A stretch of 64,000 bases of DNA, taken from assembly GCA_916613615.1 (NCBI GenBank), contig OU744721.1:70623060-70687059 (forward strand). The letters run 5' to 3'. Both the position numbers and the translations under genes were made by a program. The stretch's first letter is position 1; every line of letters starts with the position of its first letter. Origin of the DNA: Steromphala cineraria (lineage: Eukaryota > Mollusca > Gastropoda > Trochida > Trochidae). This document shows, in pieces, positions 57,079 through 64,000 of the stretch. A model generated the notes under the pieces. The model was given only the letters and a program-made list of their open reading frames with translations, had not been told where the DNA came from and did not search any database.

Positions 57079-58242
57079 CTAAAAGTACTTTTCACTCAGG
57101 GTACCTATGCATGGACGATATACAAGTCGACTTATATCATTATTAAAGATTCGTGCCAATGCACATTTGTTAAACAATCTTTGTAAGTTGACCACGAGAC
57201 ACACATCATGTAATATTATGGAAAAAGTAGAAAAAAATAATTGTAATTGATATCGAACTTCCAAAGCTCCTGGGTGTTTATTATAATTAATCTACGTCTC
57301 GGGACAATAAGTCTGTATCACCAAAACTTAATCGATTTTTCTTCAAATAACTGTTTCTGTCCCCTGTGACTACATTTATTTAAATGATAAACTTGTTATA
57401 CAAACATAACATTGATTGATGTCTACTTGGCTTTTATTATATATCTCATGTCACAAAAACTCCATTTTTCTCAGCATCAACAAATCATCTGTAAACTCTA
57501 CTGTTTATCAGAAATATTAAGAAACTACTTCACAACAAATTTAAGATAGTGAATGGTAATCATTATAGTATGCTTTGGAGGAGATTTTGTTTTATAAACT
57601 TTTGCAGCTCTCAAAGGCCCTTTAAAAAACTGCCCCTTGTAAACATTTGGGTTGAATTTGCACTATATTTGGCATTATCAACTCAAGTAATCAATACATG
57701 AGATAATAATAATAATTATTTCTTTGCAAAAGACCAGCTCATTGGAACATCAAATATGGAAAAGGTATCAGTACTATATATTCATATTGACAATGTTACC
57801 TTTAAATTCCTTTTGAAACTATTGAGATCATTTCCATTGAAGCTACTAGTCTAATGTACTGATGACAGTGGCGTTGATTTAAAGTTACGAACTTTAAAAT
57901 TATTTATTGTGATGCATTATCAGTCCTTGATCTTGTAAATGCACAGTTACCTTGTTTTTATGCATTAGCATGCATTTTGGGACGGAAAAAATATACAGTG
58001 ATAAGTCAACCCCCCTTAATTTACTAAATACAACTGTGAAACCCCTCACATCATTATGTTGATCATAATGTCGAAGAATGTTTCAAGAAGTGGTGGTAGG
58101 GTAACAATATTTAATTATTTCAGTTGTAATTTAAACAGATGTTTAGCATTATATTATTATTGAAGCGTAATATTACAATTGCATATGCCAGTTTGATAAT
58201 GTCCGAATATTCTCAAACAGGAACAAATATATCTAAACTTAC
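57079..58242. repeat. Duplicon interior, copy 5
   Basis: 57080-57560 partners 47111-47600, with the diverged minus-strand frame noted there. 57560-58060 has no partner seen and no gene. 58100-58240 partners 47670-47790. Confidence 0.55.
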
Positions 58243-58617
58243 CAAAGAAAATCCTATAAATTGAATCTTAACATTATGACGTTTCAGAATCATTGGAATA
58301 CACATTTGGTGATTTGAAGAATGTCCATGTCCTTCAACGACTCTGCTTACTTCATAAAGAAATAAAAGTTCTGTTATCTTTCCAAAATTATCATAAACCT
58401 ACATTCAACCAAGGCCAAAGCTCCCATAGTCAAACATTAGATATTCGTGGCAAATGAGACATAAGAGGTTATTGGTGTCAGTTTCAAGGACATGAACTTG
58501 AATTCCACCGTCAAAAAGATCATATTTCTTATGACTTATCAACCAAACCTCATGATATAACTGCATTAATTTTATCCATTCGTTTTTGTCTATGTTGAAT
58601 AATTGTTTTTGTCTCAA
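58243..58617 (-). pseudogene. Exon-like segment with conserved splice donor (copy 5)
   Basis: Encodes RQKQLFNIDKNEWIKLMQLY, HEVWLISHKKYDLFDGGIQV and HVLETDTNNLL in one open frame. About 135 bp without counterpart in copy 4 then intervenes (about 58306-58440), after which IPMILKRHNVKIQF and the donor GTAAGT at 58242-58237 follow. The insert brings an in-frame stop. The 5' part is better preserved than in copy 4. The protein is soluble-looking and mixed alpha/beta by composition. Family not recognised. Confidence 0.5.
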
Positions 58618-59440
58618 TTTACTTCAAATGATTGAAATGATTTACTTGTTACACAAGATATCTATAACAATTCCTCATGGAGCATTTTTCCTACATTGAT
58701 TGACAACTAATCGACTATTTAGATATATCATGTAACCTAATATTAATCTTCCACCGAGTAGGAAATCACTCTATAATTCGACAGAATATCCGAAATTCCT
58801 TATAACTTTACAAACTTCTTTGTAAGGTTTTTTCCTTAGTTGATTAAGGATCAAATATCAGATGACTTAATTTTGTCATGTTTGTTTTACAATCTTGATT
58901 GACGAATTGAAAGCCGTGATTGATAACTTGTTATTGGGAAATAGTTTTGTCAGAGGAACTTTATAGGAGGAACTGTATAAATATAGATATCGACTAAATG
59001 TAACAACGTAAGATGGTTTATGCAATCAAAGAGTTTCATACAACATTATGTTTAAACAATTCTTATTATAGTGTCTTTTGTAACTTCACCCAAGCCTTAA
59101 AATCGAAGTTATAGTGCATTCTGATAAAAGGTTGTCCATCAATGTGTTTTTATGTCCTTATTTCAGAATGATAAAAGGTTGTCCATCAATGTGTTCTTGC
59201 CTAACACCAATACAGTTAACTAACGGATATTCAACCTCAGACATCTGCAAAAGTCATATATAAAGAAGATATCTTACATGTGTGGTGAAATTCACATATA
59301 GACTACGATATAACGTGGGTCATTGTCACAACAAGGTTGTTTGGTGACCTTTGGCAGGTAGTTGAGTTTTTATAACTGGTGGAATCGTCCTTATATCATA
59401 ACATTTAGAAGAAAGTTATGACTTCAACTATCCCTATGGC
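58618..59440. repeat. Duplicon interior, copy 5
   Basis: 58620-58900 partners 48030-48340. A 35-bp direct duplication (AATGATAAAAGGTTGTCCATC, present only in part at the first site) occurs near 59130 and 59170. No gene. Confidence 0.5.
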
Positions 59441-59880
59441 GTGGCGTTTTCTATTCATGACCTTAAAAGAGATGTATATAATCATTCGTGTTTGCACAGT
59501 CAAATTGGACTGCTTCAAAGGTGCCTTAAGAATCAAGAATATAAAAAAATCCCATTGTTCAAATATGACCCTTGGAGCCTAAAAGAAACAAGTAAGAGGA
59601 TCCTTCAAAACAGCTTATCAACCTTTAACCGCTAGCAGTGAAGCAGTTTTCATAGACATTATCGATGTTGAGGTAATGTGTAAACAAATGCTGCAGTACC
59701 ATCACGTTGATCTATCTATATACTAGTACCGCTGCTGATTCTCTCCTTCAAACTGATTGCCATTCTACTCAACGTCATGGTGCGTGAAAAGGTCCATCGT
59801 TAAGAGTGTATTTGAAGCCTGTTCAATTCAAGAGGACTGATTGACAAATTATTCTGATGGAGACTACAGCAGAAATTGAC
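59441..59880 (+). other. Conserved open segment, unidentified (copy 5)
   Basis: Partner of 34086-34560. The 31-codon end is almost identical to copy 3, with QNSLSTFNR before the same stop. The downstream block has the TACCATCACGTTGATC stretch common to all three copies. High identity here compared with flanking DNA hints at either recent gene conversion or constraint. Confidence 0.3.
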
Positions 59881-59955
59881 GCCTTGAATATGAAGAAAAT
59901 ATAGTCTAATTTGATATCTCTTACAAATAACAATTTGACTACTTTCTTGAATAAG

Positions 59956-60460
59956 GGTACGGGATAGCTCAGTCGGCAAGAGCGCCGGTCTCACGTTGCT
60001 GAGGTCCGGGGTTCGAATCCCATCCAGGCCAAGGTGTAAAAACCTAGAGTTCACCCCTGTTAGAACTCTTTAAGTGTCACCCTGGAGCCCTAGTGTGTAG
60101 TGCAACAAAAACTACGCACTTAAAAGATCCCACGAATTCATGTCAGTGGCTGAATGGTGGATACATGAACACGTGCATACGCCGAGCTGTCGGTTATCAG
60201 CGTTCAGCAGTGTTGGACAAACTGCTGTGACTATGTGTCTCAGTTCACCCAGCTGTGAATGGGTACCCTGTGAGGCATAGCATGGTCCCTAAACTGAGCG
60301 CCACATATGGATGCCGGTTTAATACTCCCCAGGGAGCTGAATTGGAAAAATGATTTGACGGTGAAAGAATGCCATTGACCAGGGGAAACAATGTAAGCGC
60401 TTTGAGCAACTAGTGGATGGATATGTGCGCTATATAAATATTCATATAATAATAATAATA
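59956..60460 (+). mobile_element. tRNA-derived SINE, about 500 bp
   Basis: The head is tRNA-like (59961-60030) with a perfect A box TAGCTCAGTCGG (59965-59976) and B box GGTTCGAATCC (60010-60020), the internal RNA polymerase III promoter. A central body of about 350 bp (with CAGCTGTGAATGGGTACC and GTAAGCGCTTTGAGCA) and a tail GCGCTATATAAATATTCATA then ATAATAATAATA follow, as in SINEs mobilised by a LINE. The partner segment at about 49885 is continuous across the site (GGATAACAACAT), giving an empty-site control. Minus-strand frames crossing it are not genes. Confidence 0.9.
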
Positions 60461-62030
60461 ACAACATTCACGCACCCAAATTAGATATACTTGAAAGGCG
60501 TTAGATAAATAAAGGTTGTAGACAAGTGCGCTGTTTATATACAGCGTATTATTGCTTAAATCTAGCTTTATTAGGTTTATAAGTTTCAAAGGAAATTGTT
60601 TAAATGTGCCAGCTTGGTATTTTCCATGGTGAGAGTTGATCAACTTTCAATAGACTATGAGTTGGATTCATGTTTACCTTACTGTAGTCTGATGATATAT
60701 TTATTTGAATATCATCATAAAGAAATAAAACTAGCATGACATTGACGTCAATCTTTAGAATATTCCAAATCTCTGTATCAATACACACACTAAAACGAAT
60801 CTTAATATGCCAAAAGAAAGCAATTCCGTGTTAAAGGACATCTTTCTAACCCCTTCTAGCATGAAAACTCGTTTTCTGTAAATCATTCTGGTACTTTTTG
60901 TAATATTGACAGGTTCTTAAGTGATACTTTCTTACAATCAATAACATTGTTGCAAATCATAAAGAGTTGTCATTCTATTCTATTCTAAGAGCTCATGATT
61001 TTTTTTAATGCGGTTTTTTTTTACAGATTGTGTTCAAATTTAGAAATTTTATTTTCAAAGCAGGATTGGAACCCCTGGGGAGAGGTAATAATTCTTGTCA
61101 ATTATTGCAAATCTTCCAAAGAGAAAACTTTCTGTTAGTACTGTGTCTTGTTACTATTATTGTATGATAATATAAATGTATAAGTATAATGTAATTAGAA
61201 CGAAGTCATATCAGCAAAATTAGAGCAGCTCTGGAACTGATGTTTTCGCCTTCCTCGGCGACGTGACCTGGAACTGTGAAATTAAATGTGAACATGTCAA
61301 AATAATTATGTAAAAGATATTTGGAAATCTAAACAATCTCTTCTGATTTCAAAATCCATTTAAAGGTGAACTAAACTGAAAGATCACTCAATGAAAGTTA
61401 TCATGCTTTTACACTGACCTTTTAAAGTGATGTATACCTCGTGACCTTGATCATTGACCTTGAAAGTGCATTCACACGTTAACGTTAAAAAGGGCTGACA
61501 TCTTGTTAAAGAATCTCTTTGAACTGCCTCTTTCATTGGAAAGATAACACTATTAAGATCCCTTTGGCAGTAAATACACCTGATACTTCATAGGACATAC
61601 TTTCAGAGACCTAACTATCTTTCCAAATGTTCAGTCTGTTTGTCTATTTCATTTGAAAGTTATCTGCATGACCTGTTTTTCTTAATGAAATATATTCATG
61701 TCAACACAGATATATTACCATGATTGCAACATCGCTTCTGCATTATGATGCCGTGCTAAGACAGTATTATATTAACAGACGAATGAAATTAATACCAAAG
61801 GTGAGCTATTATACGTGATGAAATGTGTTCTGGCATCAAACTATGCTTTATAAATATCAAAAAGTCTAGAGCAAAATGTATCATGAAGGTACTTGCCTAT
61901 AGAAAATACCCTTAAATGTCTGAAACAAATATTATTAAGAGAAATGTTTTGAATGATTATATAGTTTCTGTTAATTTAAAGAATAGACAATTGGTTGGTT
62001 GTTAATGATATGTAGATTCCAGTCAGAGAA
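60461..62030. repeat. Duplicon 3' half, copy 5
   Basis: 60470-60970 matches copies 3 and 4 (AAATTAGATATACTTG, CAATTCCGTGTTAAAGGACATC, CTGTAAATCATTCTGG). 61000-61600 has no partner seen and no gene. 61650-61960 partners 39950-40200. Confidence 0.65.
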
Positions 62031-62480
62031 AATCAAGTAGCCTAAAGACAACAATTTTCAGAATTTCAGATTGAAAGTTGATAGCGCCTTTACTTCCATT
62101 TACAGATGCGCCAATAGTGAAGTAGTTTGGACAAAGATGGTCGATTTTGAAGTAATGAGTAAACAAATGCTTTAGTGTCATCTTGTTGATCGATCTGTGT
62201 ACCAGTGCTTTCCATGAAGCTGATTGCCTTTCTCCTTGACATCACGGTGAGTGGAGAGGAAGGCTTTGGTGTGAAGATAACCACTTCATTCAAAAGGGCT
62301 TAGTTGCACACCGATACAATACAACAACATACAACCAGAGCAACTGACATAATTTCGGCAAATTGTTGAGACGGATTCTTGGAAAAGCCAAGCAACACAT
62401 AGCCTGATACAATGAATTAATTTTGAATTCATTGTAAGTGCAAGCTATCATAGACTTTGTCTTTTCCAATACGTGGACAT
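62031..62480 (-). pseudogene. Exon-like segment of the unidentified gene (copy 5)
   Basis: Partner of 40376-40660: NEVVIFTPKPSSPLTVMSRR, then ISFMESTGTQIDQQDDTKAF. The N-terminal third is in another frame, and the Trp of the WIDQ stretch is Gln here. Acceptor-like TTTTCCAAG precedes. Probably inactive. Confidence 0.4.
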
Positions 62481-62619
62481 AAAACATTGACAGAATGACC
62501 TGTTCCTTTCTGCAATATGCACCTTTATGCCAAAGAGAGTCAGTCCAGTCTCTTTATAGTGAAATATTATTTATTCAGAGTTAAAATTCATCAAAAACTG
62601 AAGGGTTTGGCATTTGTCT

Positions 62620-63120
62620 TCAATGAGTGGACTTTCTATTCATCTTTTCATCTTCATTTTCCTCAATCAAAGTGTTAGCAGATAAGGTAACGGCATATAT
62701 AAGTACGTGTTCCTTATTTTGTGAGCTTTTAAATCTTGGTAAGGAGGATTGCCCATTAATGATGAAACTTTGCTGAATTAATTCTGGTTTTGCGAGATTT
62801 AATGTTGAATAGTTATAATTAATACTTTTAGTGAAACCGTACGACACTGATGAAATTAGTCTCTTTGAGGGCTTTAAATGAATCTGATTACAAGAATAGA
62901 AGACCCGATGCAGACATACCCAAACAGCAGTGCCAGAGGTATACAAACAAAGATGTGACACAACGAAAGTAAACAAATGATGTATAACTCTCCAAGTACA
63001 AAATAAATCAGATGGTAACATGTCACATAGAACATGTAGCATGCATAGACCGTAAAGGGTAAATGCATGGAGATGGCATAATTATCATAAATAAGCAAAA
63101 TAGCAAACCGTTTGCATCAC
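62620..63120 (-). pseudogene. Membrane segment region, copy 5
   Basis: Partner of 43084-43338. One frame (62874-63098) keeps the hydrophobic PLALLFGYVCIGSSILVIRF end. An overlapping frame (62620-63042, 140 codons) is also open and ends in an acidic EENEDEKMNRKS tail. Because the two copies differ by small indels, I cannot tell which frame was coding. No known family recognised. Confidence 0.3.
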
Positions 63121-64000
63121 TTAATACCTTTTTATAACACTTACTTGAAAGATGTTAATTCAAAATTATGGAAATAAACATTTGCATATTAACATAATCT
63201 CAGTCTCGAGGTCCTCTAATACCATATATATCATAACTCGTTGATATAAGTACATTTATTTGTAACGTTTAATTAATCTGAATTCACTCATAACCATTAC
63301 ATAATGTAGAAATTGTTGGGGAAAAAATCTACATAGAAAATCTTTACATTTCATTACTGTAAACAAATTTCTAGCTTAAATGGTTTTGAATTACAAATGA
63401 ACCATGTAAAGCTTTGTAAGGAAATAAATAACATTTACTATGTTGAGTTGTTTAACGAAATTTCAAATTCATTTGTCGATAACCACTTGAACACAGACAA
63501 CATAAAGTGATGTATTAGTTTTCAAAATAACAGGAGGAAGATCTTTAAGAGTAAGAGTCAACTATGAAAATGTTCAATACAATCTTTCTATAGTGATATT
63601 ACTCTGGCTTGGAGGTGCTTTTTCAAGTTCGTTTTTATATGAGTTTGAGACATAATCTGTAGAAGCGAGTCAATAACGTATGGAACCTTTCACTGCTTGA
63701 AACAGCTTTTGAAAAAGTGAATCAGGATATATCAGATCAGGAATGTTGATACCAAAGTAAAGACATCACATCGTTAGAAATATAACAACAATCATCCAAC
63801 CCCAATTGACATGTGCAATCATCATGCGGCGTATTTGATATTATGTTGTTAATGTCATTGACTTTCGTCCTCAGTTTATATTTTTTGAGTGAGTTGGATC
63901 CTCATTCAGCTATTTTGTGAGACGTTAGCATAGGTCGTTCGCTCTAAAAACATTCATGTTATGGTATTTCAATTAGTGCTGTATTTAACATCAAGAATAA
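63121..64000. repeat. Duplicon 3' block, copy 5
   Basis: 63200-63911 is collinear with 43800-44535. At 63911 (after GAGTTGGATCCTCATTC) it jumps to sequence matching about 45275 (GTGAGACGTT.GCATA, GGTCGTTCGCTCTA), a deletion of roughly 740 bp relative to copy 3. The window ends inside this block. Confidence 0.75.

Noticed and set aside
59961..60030. Functional tRNA gene
   Set aside because: The A and B boxes are perfect, but the cloverleaf is irregular and the segment continues into a SINE body and ATA-repeat tail.
62620..63042. 140-codon minus-strand frame as an intact gene
   Set aside because: The partner at 43 kb has several stops in this frame and no domain is recognised. It is kept only as part of the uncertain membrane-segment region.

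Overview
This is an AT-rich eukaryotic window with no intact host gene that I can recognise. The repeat content points to a lophotrochozoan, most likely a bivalve mollusc. It includes a long repeat whose end carries GGACGGACG-type runs next to a 'GCCATAAGCCCAT' block, short retroposon tails built around 'GCTAATGGCTGAAAT', a tRNA-derived SINE ending in ATAATA repeats, and many short inverted-repeat elements. The species assignment is inference. There is no bacterial gene structure, no CRISPR array and no rRNA.

Layout. 1-9 kb is mostly non-coding and holds a hairpin-centred element, a MITE and a GATGT microsatellite. 9.70-15.61 kb is a young Ty3/Gypsy-like LTR retrotransposon on the minus strand, with 228-bp LTRs that differ at about 3 positions. 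Its Gag-protease, Pol and C-terminal tail all lie in one frame, interrupted by two stop codons. 17.9-18.3 kb is a short retroposon. About 19.54-29.40 kb looks like an old Harbinger-type DNA transposon, with a broken MYB/SANT-like gene on the left (+) and a broken transposase N-terminus on the right (-). Nested in it, at 22.30-26.77 kb, is a foldback-like element: two inverted tandem arrays on a shared 63-bp base unit, capped at each end by zero-spacer palindromes built from ACAATCT/AGATTGT.

The rest, and the flanks of those insertions, is a tandem series of diverged copies of one segment of roughly 7-8 kb. The best landmark occurs at about 2.23, 9.03, 32.19, 46.49 and 56.27 kb. Once obvious insertions are subtracted, most spacings become similar. 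The segments carry exon-like pieces on the minus strand (40.4, 53.7 and 62.2 kb; 43.1 and 62.9 kb; 47.8 and 58.3 kb). One pair keeps the same GTAAGT splice donor. Most copies have frameshifts or stops, so this looks like a decayed, tandemly duplicated gene family that I could not name.

The duplicated segments act as empty-site controls for one another. They give exact borders for a SINE, a LINE fragment, two short retroposon tails and palindromic insertions. The two most unusual objects are the foldback-like element with its palindromic termini and the duplicon array with its unidentified exon family.
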